Source: Prevotellaceae bacterium KH2P17 (GTDB lineage Bacteria > Bacteroidota > Bacteroidia > Bacteroidales > Bacteroidaceae). Taken from it: a DNA stretch of 64,000 nucleotides. The notes under the pieces were generated by a model. That model was not told the DNA's origin. It saw only the letters and a list, made by a program, of their open reading frames with translations, and did no database searches. The stretch lies in assembly GCA_900199655.1 (NCBI GenBank), contig FZRE01000002.1:62001-126000 (forward strand), read 5' to 3'. Positions 13,183-22,318 of this stretch are shown here, piece by piece (positions within the stretch are counted from its first letter, which is position 1; the number at the start of each line of letters is the position of its first letter). The translations under genes and the position numbers were made by a program.

Positions 13183-14910
13183 TCATTTCGAATAGCCGGG
13201 GTTTTGTTTCAGACTTTCATTCAGGTTCAGCACTGCGTAAGGAATGGGATATACGCAGGTGTAGCCTTGCTTGTCGTCGTTGTAGTTGCCGGCAGAGGCA
13301 TTATGGGTTACGCCTACATAGCGGTCGGCCGTGGGTTGGGTGAAGGTGCAGAAGCGAATCTGGTCTTGGCGGCGCGTACCTTCCCATGCCAGCTCTATCA
13401 TTCGCTCGTCCAGAATGTCGTTCAGCGTAAGAGCAGTGCGGTCCTTTGCACCGGAACGCTGCCTTACCTCGTTGACAGTGGCCAGTGCCGAGGCTGCATC
13501 GCCAAGGCGGTACTCGGCTTCGGCCTTCAGCAGCAGTGCGTCGGCAAAGCGCCAGATAACGAGGTCATTGTTGAAACAGTACTGCCCCGTGGTTCCTTTG
13601 TCAAACTCATACTTCTTCATCCGGGCACCGGCACACTTCACGGCATGCGGGTCGGAACCTGCGGGAAAGTCGACCCGCACAGCCAGCGGCATGTATTCCA
13701 GGTCCTTGTCCGTTGCTCCGTCGTTAACTGCCTGGCCCGTTCCGGCCATATAGTCCTTGTCGGTATAGAAGTTCAGGGCCAGGCGCGGGTCAACGTCGGG
13801 CGTGCCATAGCCGTGCACCCTCATCTCCCTGACGCTGGCGCAAGCGCCGTTCCACCCCTGGTAACCAATGGCTCCGGCATGGTTGTAGTGCAGGGTGCGG
13901 ACGATGTTGTAGTCGTCTATCTTGTAGATTTTATCGTCGTTGGGGCGCGTCCAGATGTTTTCAACCGAAGCATCGTTGTTCACCGCAAAGTTTGCTGCAT
14001 ACTCCGGCTGCAGGCTGTAGCCCAGAGCCTTTATCTTGTCGGCACAGTATATCACGGTCTGCCAGGCGTTGCGCGACTCTCCGTCGAGGTTTATCATGAT
14101 GCTCTTTCCCTTTGCCGAGACCGTTGCACCTTGTGCCTCGCTGGCCTTGCAGGCGCCGGAGAGGTCGGTGCCTACGAAAGCCTGGTAGCTCGTTGGCGAT
14201 GTGTCGTCGATTGTAAACACGGGAGCATTGATGGCACACTTGGCCATGCACATGTAGGCAACGGCCTGGGTAACGCGGCCGTAGTACTCTCCCTTGTTCT
14301 GGCATTTGCCGTCGGAGAGGTGCGGAATGCACTCTGCCAGCTCTTTGGTCACAAAATCAAAGATGGCGGAACGGTTCGACTGCGATACGGAAGAGGCGCT
14401 CACCTCCGACGAAGTGACCAGGGGCACCTGCCCGAAGAGGTCCATGGCGTTGTAATAGAACAAGGCCCGCAGCGCGCGAAGCTCATAAACATAGTCGGCA
14501 TATTCGGGGTTCACCGTGACAAACTGGTTGAGCTTGTCGATGGAAGTGTTGCAAAGGCCGATGATGCGGTAGATGTTATTCCATACATTATTATATGTAT
14601 CGACCGATGACTCGAAGTTATGCAGGAAGATGTTCTGCCACTTTCCGCCATCTACCCAGTCGCCTTGACGGCCTGGAAGCATCGTGGCATCGGAGGAAAA
14701 CTCCTGCAACGTGTGGATGGCAGAGCCGTCGCTGCCATACCAGCAGTTACCTATGGCCGAATAAACGTTAGCCACCGTGTTCACATAAGTCAGTGTCGGG
14801 CTCTTGAAAGCCTCTTCTTCACTGAACTTGCTCTTTGGAGTCTCATCGAGAGAACAGCCTGTCAAGAGTGCCGTCGAGAGCAACAGCGAGCCTAATATAT
14901 ACTTTTTCAT
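13183..14910 (-). CDS. SusD/RagB-family lipoprotein (PUL 2)
   Basis: A 575-residue lipoprotein (MKKYILGSLLLSTALLTGCS) with the SusD signature regions: N-terminal EEAFKSPTLTYVNTVANVYS, TPR helices, and the C-terminal DERMIELAWEGTRRQDQIRF plus YPIPYAVLNLNESLKQNPGY. It is about 75 residues longer than the PUL 1 SusD, and the two are clearly different paralogs. It is expected to work with the SusC gene 25 bp upstream. No enzyme follows it in the operon, so the glycan cannot be assigned from local genes alone. The nearby SusR-like gene favours an alpha-glucan. Confidence 0.94.
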   Translation of the reverse strand: MKKYILGSLLLSTALLTGCSLDETPKSKFSEEEAFKSPTLTYVNTVANVYSAIGNCWYGSDGSAIHTLQEFSSDATMLPGRQGDWVDGGKWQNIFLHNFESSVDTYNNVWNNIYRIIGLCNTSIDKLNQFVTVNPEYADYVYELRALRALFYYNAMDLFGQVPLVTSSEVSASSVSQSNRSAIFDFVTKELAECIPHLSDGKCQNKGEYYGRVTQAVAYMCMAKCAINAPVFTIDDTSPTSYQAFVGTDLSGACKASEAQGATVSAKGKSIMINLDGESRNAWQTVIYCADKIKALGYSLQPEYAANFAVNNDASVENIWTRPNDDKIYKIDDYNIVRTLHYNHAGAIGYQGWNGACASVREMRVHGYGTPDVDPRLALNFYTDKDYMAGTGQAVNDGATDKDLEYMPLAVRVDFPAGSDPHAVKCAGARMKKYEFDKGTTGQYCFNNDLVIWRFADALLLKAEAEYRLGDAASALATVNEVRQRSGAKDRTALTLNDILDERMIELAWEGTRRQDQIRFCTFTQPTADRYVGVTHNASAGNYNDDKQGYTCVYPIPYAVLNLNESLKQNPGYSK

Positions 14911-14935
14911 AATGGATTTTCAGATTGGTTTGAAA

Positions 14936-17923
14936 TTAGAAATTAACGGATAACGACAGAGTGTAGGTGCGGCAGAGCGGATAGATGTTCTTGTCATCCA
15001 GGCCGATGTTGTCCGAATCGCCGTTGGGTTTCATCAAGTTGGCCGAGTTAATCATGGGCGTAAGGCCGTTGTAGCTTGTCAGCGTGCAGACGTTATTCAC
15101 CGAGAAAGCCAGCCGGATATTGTTAATCCACTTGCATTTCAGGGCTTCCTTGGTGAATGTATAGCCGAGAGAAGCATACTCGAAGTTCATGTAATCGCCT
15201 TTCTCAAGCCAGTAATCAGATATCTGAATGTCGTGAATGCCCTTGCCGTTGTTCAGGTTTTCGGCGCCGCTGAGCAGGTTGTAGGTCGGGAAGTTGCTCA
15301 TGTTGCTGTACGTCATGGCCGTTGCATTGTAAATCTTATGGCCAAACGCGCCGTTAAACTGCATGGTCAAATCCCAGTTCTTGTACTTGAAATTGAGGTC
15401 CCAGCCAAGGTAGAACTTTGGAATTGACTGTCCGCAAACCTGGCGGTCGCCACTGTCGCCGGTGTCAACGGTACCGCTTTCGTCGAGATCAGCAAGCTGA
15501 TACTGCCCGTTCTCACCTATACCCGTGCAGTGAGGCAGGTAAAACACGCCGATGGGTTGCCCTTCTATCAGGTACGAAACGCCCGTATTCTGGGTCAGAC
15601 CGGCTGCTCCCACATTGGAAACGGCAATGTGCTTGCTCGTTGTTAGCTCCTGTCCCTTGTACGTTCCGCTCAGGTTTTTAAGCTTGTTCTTCTGGTACGA
15701 GAAGTTCACTCCGGAGTTGAAGGTGAAGTTCTGGTTGCGAACGATGTCGCCCCTTATGGCCAATTCAAATCCTGTATTGCTCATTTCGCCCATGTTAGCC
15801 AGCAAGCGGTCGTAAGTAAACGGTGGAACAGGAACCGTGTAGGTGTAGAGCATATCGCTGGTTGTTGAGGTGTACCAGTCGAAAGTGACATTCAGACGCT
15901 GGTCGAACATCGACAGGTCGAAGCCTGCATCAAAGGTTTTCTTCACCTCCCACTTCAAGTCGGGGTTGCTGTTCGAGGTCACGGCAAACGTCGTTGTATT
16001 CTTTCCGTTGACATTTGTCACACCGTTAGGCTCCATCAAAGCCAGCGACGTGTAGGGGTTAATGGCGTCCTGATTACCCGTAACGCCATATCCGGCCCTG
16101 ATCTTGAAGTTGTCTATCTGCTTGATTCGCTTCATCCAAGGTTCATTACTCATAATCCAAGCCACCGAAGCCGATGGGAACCAGCCCCATTTCTGGCCGC
16201 TGCCGAGCTTTGAACTGCCGTCGGTACGCACGTTGACCGTTGCAATGTACCTGTCGGCATACATGTAATTAACGCGGCCCATGTATGAACTCAGCGTGTA
16301 TTCCGTGTACTCCGATTGGTTATCTCCCCATGCTACGTTGGCTCCGGCCTTGAGGTTATGGTATTTAAAATAGTTGGTCTCAAACCCGTGAACCTGTGTA
16401 GAGTGCCAGTCCTTGGTATATTTCTGGCCTTCAATCAGTGCCAAGGCATCGATGTGATGCTTGCCGAAATCCTTGGAATAGTTCAGCTGCACGTTGCCCA
16501 TATAGTCCTTGCGGTTGGTTCCGGCAATATAAGCCCAGCCGTTGCCGTTCACCTCTCCCATGCGGATATCATTGGGAATGTAGAACTTGTTGTCGCGGTT
16601 CCAATAGGAATAAGAGCCGAACGCACTCAGCGACAGGCCGTCGATGATGGTCCATGTGGCCTTACCATGCACGTTAATCATGGCATCCTTGTAGTAATCA
16701 TCAATGTCCAGCAGGCCCAGAGGATTGTAGATTTCGTTTGCCAGCAGGTCTTCGTCCCAGATGCCTTTATCGTTTCTCACGTTGGGATAGGTGGGATTAT
16801 AGGCTGCGGCCGAATAAAACATGCGGTGCATGTCGTACTGTATGTTGCCGTCACGCTCTGAACCGAAGACGCCGAGCTCCAGTTTCAGATGCTTGTCGAA
16901 GGCGAACTGCGTGGCGTCCAGCTTCACCGTGTAGTTCTTCATGTCAGAGTTCTTGAGCGCACCTTGCCGGAGTATGAAGCCCAAAGAGGCGCGCAGGGTG
17001 GAGTTCTCGGAACCTGACGAGAAGGCGATGTTATGGTTCTGCGTCAGTCCAGTATTGCGTTCCACCTCCTTGAGGAAGTTGGTATTGCCGCCCATGTCGG
17101 TAAACGTGAGTCCTAAGTTCTTGGCCGCAGAGCGGTATTCGCCAGCTCCCATCATGTCCAAGTTCTTGAACACCGTGTTCACACCGAACTGTCCGCTGTA
17201 GCTCAGGCTTGTATAGCCGTTCTTGCCTTTGGCAGTTGTCACCACGATAACGCCCGATGCACCGCGCGAACCGTACTGAGCCGTCTCGGAAGCATCCTTG
17301 AGTATGGTCATGCTCTCAATGTCGTCAGGGGCCAGAGAGTTAAACATGGTCATGTCGGCGAATACACCGTCGATGATAATCAGCGGGTCGTTACCGCCCG
17401 AGAGCGAAGAAGTTCCCCTCACACGAACATGCGTCGTGGCCATCGGGTCTCCGCCCGACTGGCTGATAACCACGCCGGCAACCTTGCCTTTCAGGGCATC
17501 CGACGGGCTGGTCACAACGCCCTTGTTCATGTCTTCTTTCTTTACGCGGTCTATGGCACCTGAAACAGTATGCTTGCTGCCCACGGCATAGCCCACTACG
17601 ATAACCTCGTCGAGCGACTGCCTGTCTTCACGCAGCCTGATGTCTATCTGTGTGCGGCCTTCTACAGCAACATCCTGGGTCAGATAACCCACATAAGAGA
17701 CTTCCAGTGTAGCCTGCGGGTCGCAGCTCACAGTGAAGTTTCCGTCCATGTCGGTAACACCACCAACCTTGCCACCTTTAATCTTAACGGTGGCGCCAAT
17801 TACAGGTTCTCCTGTTTCATCGGTTACAGTACCTTTGACCGTAGACTGCGCAAACGAGGCCGTTGCAAACAGGAAACCCGCCAAAAGGAACAGTAATCTC
17901 CTTGTGAAAATGTTTTTCATCAT
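14936..17923 (-). CDS. SusC-type TonB-dependent transporter (PUL 2)
   Basis: The 995-residue protein has a signal peptide ending SFAQ, a carboxypeptidase-regulatory-like domain (VKGTVTDETGEPVIGATV), a TonB box (LDEVIVVGYAVGSK), plug (RVRGTSSLSGGNDPLIIIDG) and a barrel ending LSLSVNF. It is divergent from the SusR-like regulator at 18143 across a 219-bp region, the usual place for a regulator and its target. Two ATGs (17923 and 17920) are equally possible starts. Confidence 0.95.
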   Translation of the reverse strand: MMKNIFTRRLLFLLAGFLFATASFAQSTVKGTVTDETGEPVIGATVKIKGGKVGGVTDMDGNFTVSCDPQATLEVSYVGYLTQDVAVEGRTQIDIRLREDRQSLDEVIVVGYAVGSKHTVSGAIDRVKKEDMNKGVVTSPSDALKGKVAGVVISQSGGDPMATTHVRVRGTSSLSGGNDPLIIIDGVFADMTMFNSLAPDDIESMTILKDASETAQYGSRGASGVIVVTTAKGKNGYTSLSYSGQFGVNTVFKNLDMMGAGEYRSAAKNLGLTFTDMGGNTNFLKEVERNTGLTQNHNIAFSSGSENSTLRASLGFILRQGALKNSDMKNYTVKLDATQFAFDKHLKLELGVFGSERDGNIQYDMHRMFYSAAAYNPTYPNVRNDKGIWDEDLLANEIYNPLGLLDIDDYYKDAMINVHGKATWTIIDGLSLSAFGSYSYWNRDNKFYIPNDIRMGEVNGNGWAYIAGTNRKDYMGNVQLNYSKDFGKHHIDALALIEGQKYTKDWHSTQVHGFETNYFKYHNLKAGANVAWGDNQSEYTEYTLSSYMGRVNYMYADRYIATVNVRTDGSSKLGSGQKWGWFPSASVAWIMSNEPWMKRIKQIDNFKIRAGYGVTGNQDAINPYTSLALMEPNGVTNVNGKNTTTFAVTSNSNPDLKWEVKKTFDAGFDLSMFDQRLNVTFDWYTSTTSDMLYTYTVPVPPFTYDRLLANMGEMSNTGFELAIRGDIVRNQNFTFNSGVNFSYQKNKLKNLSGTYKGQELTTSKHIAVSNVGAAGLTQNTGVSYLIEGQPIGVFYLPHCTGIGENGQYQLADLDESGTVDTGDSGDRQVCGQSIPKFYLGWDLNFKYKNWDLTMQFNGAFGHKIYNATAMTYSNMSNFPTYNLLSGAENLNNGKGIHDIQISDYWLEKGDYMNFEYASLGYTFTKEALKCKWINNIRLAFSVNNVCTLTSYNGLTPMINSANLMKPNGDSDNIGLDDKNIYPLCRTYTLSLSVNF

Positions 17924-18122
17924 CTTTTTATTAAGTTAATAATAGAATTGGTTTTTACTTTTGGCGATAAATTTAGCCTTTAATTCGTCTCCTTATTCAT
18001 ATAAGTATATGTCAGGTAGATTATTTATAAACGAAAATACCGATAAATGCAGCAGGAATGGGCCTGTCAGGCTACTTTCGCAAAAAACAAAAGTAGATAA
18101 CTATTATTTGGTCTTTTTTATT

Positions 18123-18130
18123 TATCTTTG
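18123..18130 (+). promoter_or_regulatory. -7 box of the SusR-like gene
   Basis: TATCTTTG, matching TAnnTTTG, only 12 bp before the ATG at 18143, so the leader would be about 7 nt. A TTTG upstream is too close (12 bp gap) to be a standard -33 element. The use of the second ATG at 18155 would give a normal leader. Confidence 0.55.
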
Positions 18131-18142
18131 CGGCAAGCAAAG

Positions 18143-19786
18143 ATGAGAAAGGTTATGAACAAGTTTTTTCTTTTCTGCATATGCTTCGCTCTGACGGTTC
18201 CCCTGCATGCCGACAACATTGGTATGCTGGACCGATTAGACAGCGTTCTGCAGATGCAGCAGCACATAGATTCGGTGAAAAGGGAACGAATAGAGTACCG
18301 TAAACAGCACATCGGCCAGGAAACCAACCCCCGTCTCAAGCTGCAGATATACCATGAAATATACAAGCAGTACAGCGTTTTCCAGTTCGACTCTGCCATG
18401 GCCTACGTCGACAAGGGCCTGCAGCTGGCCTCGGAAGTGAACGACAACTACTACACCGACCTGAACATCATCCTCAAAGCCGACCTGCTTTCGAGCGGAG
18501 GACTGTACAGCGAGGCCGTAAAAACGGTGGAGCGCATCCGCGAGAGCTCCATAGACAGCCGCCTGCTGTTCGACTATTACTTCACCTGTTTCCGCCTTTA
18601 CAACTTCTGGGCAGAGTACTGCAACGACAACTTCTACAGTCCGCAGTACCGTGATGCCGCCAAATACTACCTGGTTAAGGGCATTCGCTACCTCTCACCC
18701 CAAAGAGAAGGCTACGAATACTACATGGGCGAGTACTGCAACTACGTGAAGAGCGACCCCGCTGCATCCATTTCCTACTACCAAAAGGCACTGGCAAAGA
18801 TGAAACCCGACTCCCATTTCTATGCCATGACATGCTTTGCGCTCTCCGACCTCTACCGGATACAGGAAAACGAGCAGGACTTCGAGAAGTATCTCATCAT
18901 GGCCTGCATCAGCGATGCGGAACATTCAACCAAGCAGTACCTGGCCTTGCAGAACCTTGCCGTGTACCTCTTTGAGCAGGATCCCGACAATGTGGAGCGG
19001 GCGGAGCGTTACATCAGCATCTCGATGAACGATGCCAAGTTCTACAACAGCCGCCTGCGCATCCTCGAGATATCGCAGAAACTGCCCGTCATCGTGTCCA
19101 CTTACCAGGCCAAGGTGAAGCAACAGAACGACCGCATGCGCTACTCCCTCATCTTCATCTCCGTCCTGGCACTGGCCATGGTGGCTGCTTTATACTGGAT
19201 ATTCAGGCAGAACAGCCTCCTCACCTTCAGCCGCAAGGCCCTCGCCATGACCAATGAGCAGCTGGTGGGCCTCAACGGCAGGCTCAAGGAACTCAACCGC
19301 CAGCTCATCGAAACCAACGAGAAGCGCGAGGGACTGGCCAAACTCTACATCGACCTCTGCGCCAAGTACATCGACCGACTGAGCCGTTACCAGACCTTGG
19401 TGAAGCGCAAAATCAAGGCCAACCAGGTGAACGAGCTGCTCAGCCAGATATCTTCGTCGCGCCTCTCGGAAGAAGATGCGGCCACGTTCCTCAACCGTTT
19501 CGACAAGGCTTTCCTCGATCTGTACCCTACTTTCATAACAGAATTCAACCAACTGCTGCGCCCCGAGGCCCGCATTGAGGTTGACCGCCACCACGCCATG
19601 ACTACAGAACTGCGCATTTTCGCCCTCATCCGCCTCGGCGTCAGGGAGAGTTCGGAGATTGCGGGGCTGCTTTTCTACTCGCCGCAGACCATCTACAACT
19701 ACCGTTCGGCCATGAAGAACAAGGCCATTAACCGCGACTCGTTCGAGCACGACGTGCTCAAGCTCTGCACCGTCATCAAGAGTTGA
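18143..19786 (+). CDS. SusR-like membrane-bound transcriptional regulator (DUF6377 type)
   Basis: From the ATG at 18143 the product has 547 residues; a TTG 15 bp upstream or the ATG at 18155 are alternatives. It has a signal or anchor sequence (FFLFCICFALTVPLHA), a periplasmic helical repeat domain (about 20-330), one membrane segment (about 333-354, YSLIFISVLALAMVAALYWI) and a coiled coil. The C-terminal region holds a LuxR-like helix-turn-helix (about 485-530, LRIFALIRLGVRESSEIAGL then SPQTIYNYRS). This is the architecture of SusR, which senses malto-oligosaccharides and turns on the starch PUL of Bacteroides. Divergent placement next to SusC 2 suggests it controls PUL 2 and perhaps PUL 1. 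Confidence 0.82.
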   Translation: MRKVMNKFFLFCICFALTVPLHADNIGMLDRLDSVLQMQQHIDSVKRERIEYRKQHIGQETNPRLKLQIYHEIYKQYSVFQFDSAMAYVDKGLQLASEVNDNYYTDLNIILKADLLSSGGLYSEAVKTVERIRESSIDSRLLFDYYFTCFRLYNFWAEYCNDNFYSPQYRDAAKYYLVKGIRYLSPQREGYEYYMGEYCNYVKSDPAASISYYQKALAKMKPDSHFYAMTCFALSDLYRIQENEQDFEKYLIMACISDAEHSTKQYLALQNLAVYLFEQDPDNVERAERYISISMNDAKFYNSRLRILEISQKLPVIVSTYQAKVKQQNDRMRYSLIFISVLALAMVAALYWIFRQNSLLTFSRKALAMTNEQLVGLNGRLKELNRQLIETNEKREGLAKLYIDLCAKYIDRLSRYQTLVKRKIKANQVNELLSQISSSRLSEEDAATFLNRFDKAFLDLYPTFITEFNQLLRPEARIEVDRHHAMTTELRIFALIRLGVRESSEIAGLLFYSPQTIYNYRSAMKNKAINRDSFEHDVLKLCTVIKS

Positions 19787-20097
19787 GCCGCCTGCAACTC
19801 GCGTCCGGAGCCCTCCCTGCATGCCGCGGGCGAGGGTGAACCTACCCAGCGCAATTGCAACATGCCCCTTTCAAGGCGCCCGAACCTATCCTTCAAGGCG
19901 CTTGAAGAGGGCATTCAGGCGCCTTGAAGGACACCTCCGGCAACGCTGCCCGTAAGTTGTTGCAGTGCAGGTAGTTACAAGCACCGCCGCCAGAGGCGCT
20001 GTGCCGGGTGCGCGGAAACCGGCCGCAAGAGGGCTCCCCCGCCCCTGCAGGCGCTCAATTTATGAACGGAAGAAGCCTCGTTGTTAAATAAAATATG
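19787..20097. other. Intergenic region before the GH3 gene, with repeat copy A3
   Basis: About 310 bp without a gene. At 19857-19951 it holds a CTTCAAG-type repeat whose core is a perfect 11-bp inverted repeat (19890-19900 with 19920-19930, arm CCTTCAAGGCG). No T-rich terminator is visible after the SusR-like gene. Confidence 0.55.
19857..19951. repeat. CTTCAAG-type intergenic repeat, copy A3
   Basis: Words TTTCAAGGCGCC, CCTTCAAGGCGCTTGAAG and CATTCAGGCGCCTTGAAGG, able to form a hairpin with an 11-bp perfect stem. Member of the family that begins at 1921. Confidence 0.65.
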
Positions 20098-20105
20098 TAT
20101 ATTTG
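20098..20105 (+). promoter_or_regulatory. -7 box of the GH3-XylE operon
   Basis: TATATTTG, followed by a leader of about 50 nt to the ATG at 20162. Confidence 0.6.
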
Positions 20106-20161
20106 CATCGGCTTTACATGGCCGCACATATTCTACCAACCTGAATTCAACACGCTACGAC

Positions 20162-22312
20162 ATGAAAAAACTGCAGATTCTGCTTTCCGCATTGCTGCTC
20201 TCGGCCTCCGTACAGGCCCAGCAGTACCCGTTCCAAGACCCCAACCTGCCGGCCTCGCAGCGAGCCGAAGACCTCTGCAAGCGCCTTACCCTGGAGGAGA
20301 AGGCAAGCCTCATGCAGAACAACTCGCCCGCCATCGGGCGCCTGGGCATTCCCCGCTTCGAGTGGTGGAACGAGGCCCTGCACGGCGTGGGGCGCAATGG
20401 CACGGCCACGGTGTTCCCCATCACCATGGGCATGGCAGCCTCGTGGGACGATGACCTGCTGCTGCGCGTCTTCACGGCCGTAAGCGACGAGGCCCGCGCC
20501 AAGAACACCCTGGCCCGCCGCAACGGCCGGCTGGAGCAGTACCGCGGCCTCTCCTTCTGGACGCCTAACATCAACATCTTCCGCGATCCGCGATGGGGGC
20601 GCGGACAGGAAACCTACGGCGAGGACCCCTATCTTACCGCCGTAATGGGCCGGGCCGTAGTCAACGGCCTGCAGGGGCAGGACTCCCGCGGCCGCGCCCT
20701 GCCCGGTTCGCGCTACCGCAAGCTGCTGGCATGCGCCAAACACTTTGCCGTACACAGCGGCCCCGAGTGGAGCCGCCACCAGATGGACATAGAGTCGCTC
20801 TCGCCGCGCGACCTTTACGAAACCTATCTGCCGGCCTTCAAGTCGCTTGTTGAGGACGCCCACGTGGCCGAGGTGATGTGTGCATACCAGCGTTTCGAGG
20901 GCCAGCCCTGCTGCGGAAGCAACAAGCTGCTGCAGCAGATACTGCGAGAGGAGTGGCACTTCGGCGGACTCGTGACGAGCGACTGCGGCGCCATAAGCGA
21001 CTTCTGGGAGCCGGGACGCCACGAATACGTGAAAACGCCCGAGCAGGCATCGGCCAAGGCAGTGGCCGTAGGCACCGATGTAGAGTGCGGCAACGTATAT
21101 GCCAAGCTGCCCGATGCCGTGAGGGCGGGGCTCGTAAGCGAGAAGCAGATGGACACGAGCTTAAAACGACTGCTGCAGGCACGCTTCGAACTGGGCGACT
21201 TTGACCCCGACTCGCTCGTCTCCTGGACGCGTATTCCGGCCAGCTGCATAGCCAGCGACGAGCACCGCGGACTGGCCTTGCAGATGGCAAGGGAGTCTGT
21301 TACGCTGCTGCAGAACCGTGGCGGCATCCTGCCTCTGCCCAAGAACGCCGGCCTGCGCATAGCCGTGGTGGGCGACAACGCAGTGGATTCCACCATGCAG
21401 TGGGGCAACTACAACGGCTTTCCGCGGCACACGGTAACCATACTCGACGGCATCCGGAGCCAGAGCAACAACGTCAGGTTCGTTGCCTGCCCCCTCACGG
21501 GGCCGCAGGAGCCTGCTGCCATCACGGCGCAGGTGCAGGATGCCGACGTGGTTATCTTCGTTGGCGGCATCTCTCCGCGGCTTGAGGGCGAGGAAATGCC
21601 CGTAAGCGTGGATGGCTTCCGGGGCGGCGACCGCACCGACATCGAGCTTCCGGCCACCCAGCGGGCCGTCATCAAGGCGCTGCACGAGGCCGGCAAGAAG
21701 GTTGTTTACGTGAACTGCTCGGGCTCGGCCATAGGTCTGGTGCCCGAGAGCGAGCATGCCGACGCCATCCTGCAGGCCTGGTACCCGGGCGAAAAGGGCG
21801 GGCAGGCCGTGGCCGAGGTGCTCTTTGGCGACTGTAACCCCAGCGGCAAGCTACCCGTAACGTTCTACCGCGACGCCAGCCAGCTGCCCGACTTCAGCGA
21901 TTACAGCATGCGCGGGCGCACGTACCGCTACTTCAGCGGGCGGCCCTTGTATCCTTTCGGCTTCGGACTCAGCTACACCACCTTCGCCTACGGCCAGCCC
22001 CGGTACGCCCAAGGCACCGTAACGGTTGCCGTAACCAATACCGGCCGGCGCGCCGGCGACGAGATTGTGCAGGTTTACATCCGCCGACCGGCCGACCGGC
22101 AGGGCCCCATCAAGAGCCTGCGCGGCTTCGCCCGGGTGAGCCTCAAGGCCGGAGAAACCAAGACGGTAACCATCGCCATGCCGCGTGAACGCTTCGAGAC
22201 ATGGGACGAAACGACCAACACCATGCGCGTGGTGAGCGGCAAATACACCGTCATGGTAGGCTCCTCGAGCGCCGAGAGCAACCTGCAAAGCATCAACGTA
22301 ACTATCAAATAA
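20162..22312 (+). CDS. GH3 beta-xylosidase / beta-glucosidase
   Basis: A 716-residue secreted enzyme starting at the ATG at 20162 (MKKLQILLSALLLSASVQAQ). An in-frame TTG start at 20081 would precede the promoter box and is rejected. The order is the N-terminal GH3 barrel (WWNEALHGVGRNG; KHFAVHSGPE; nucleophile Asp274 in VTSDCGAISDFW), then the GH3 C-terminal domain, then a fibronectin-III-like domain ending in GKYTVMVGSS. The TSDCGAI nucleophile context and WWNEALHG start match GH3 beta-xylosidases of Prevotella. A xylose symporter gene follows after 6 bp, which supports xyloside specificity. GH3 beta-glucosidase remains possible. Confidence 0.85.
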   Translation: MKKLQILLSALLLSASVQAQQYPFQDPNLPASQRAEDLCKRLTLEEKASLMQNNSPAIGRLGIPRFEWWNEALHGVGRNGTATVFPITMGMAASWDDDLLLRVFTAVSDEARAKNTLARRNGRLEQYRGLSFWTPNINIFRDPRWGRGQETYGEDPYLTAVMGRAVVNGLQGQDSRGRALPGSRYRKLLACAKHFAVHSGPEWSRHQMDIESLSPRDLYETYLPAFKSLVEDAHVAEVMCAYQRFEGQPCCGSNKLLQQILREEWHFGGLVTSDCGAISDFWEPGRHEYVKTPEQASAKAVAVGTDVECGNVYAKLPDAVRAGLVSEKQMDTSLKRLLQARFELGDFDPDSLVSWTRIPASCIASDEHRGLALQMARESVTLLQNRGGILPLPKNAGLRIAVVGDNAVDSTMQWGNYNGFPRHTVTILDGIRSQSNNVRFVACPLTGPQEPAAITAQVQDADVVIFVGGISPRLEGEEMPVSVDGFRGGDRTDIELPATQRAVIKALHEAGKKVVYVNCSGSAIGLVPESEHADAILQAWYPGEKGGQAVAEVLFGDCNPSGKLPVTFYRDASQLPDFSDYSMRGRTYRYFSGRPLYPFGFGLSYTTFAYGQPRYAQGTVTVAVTNTGRRAGDEIVQVYIRRPADRQGPIKSLRGFARVSLKAGETKTVTIAMPRERFETWDETTNTMRVVSGKYTVMVGSSSAESNLQSINVTIK

Positions 22313-22318
22313 CACCTC

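Noticed and set aside
18143-19786. Regulator considered as a hybrid two-component system or an anti-sigma/sigma pair
   Set aside because: No histidine kinase, receiver or AraC domain is present. The single membrane span with C-terminal LuxR-like helix-turn-helix fits SusR.
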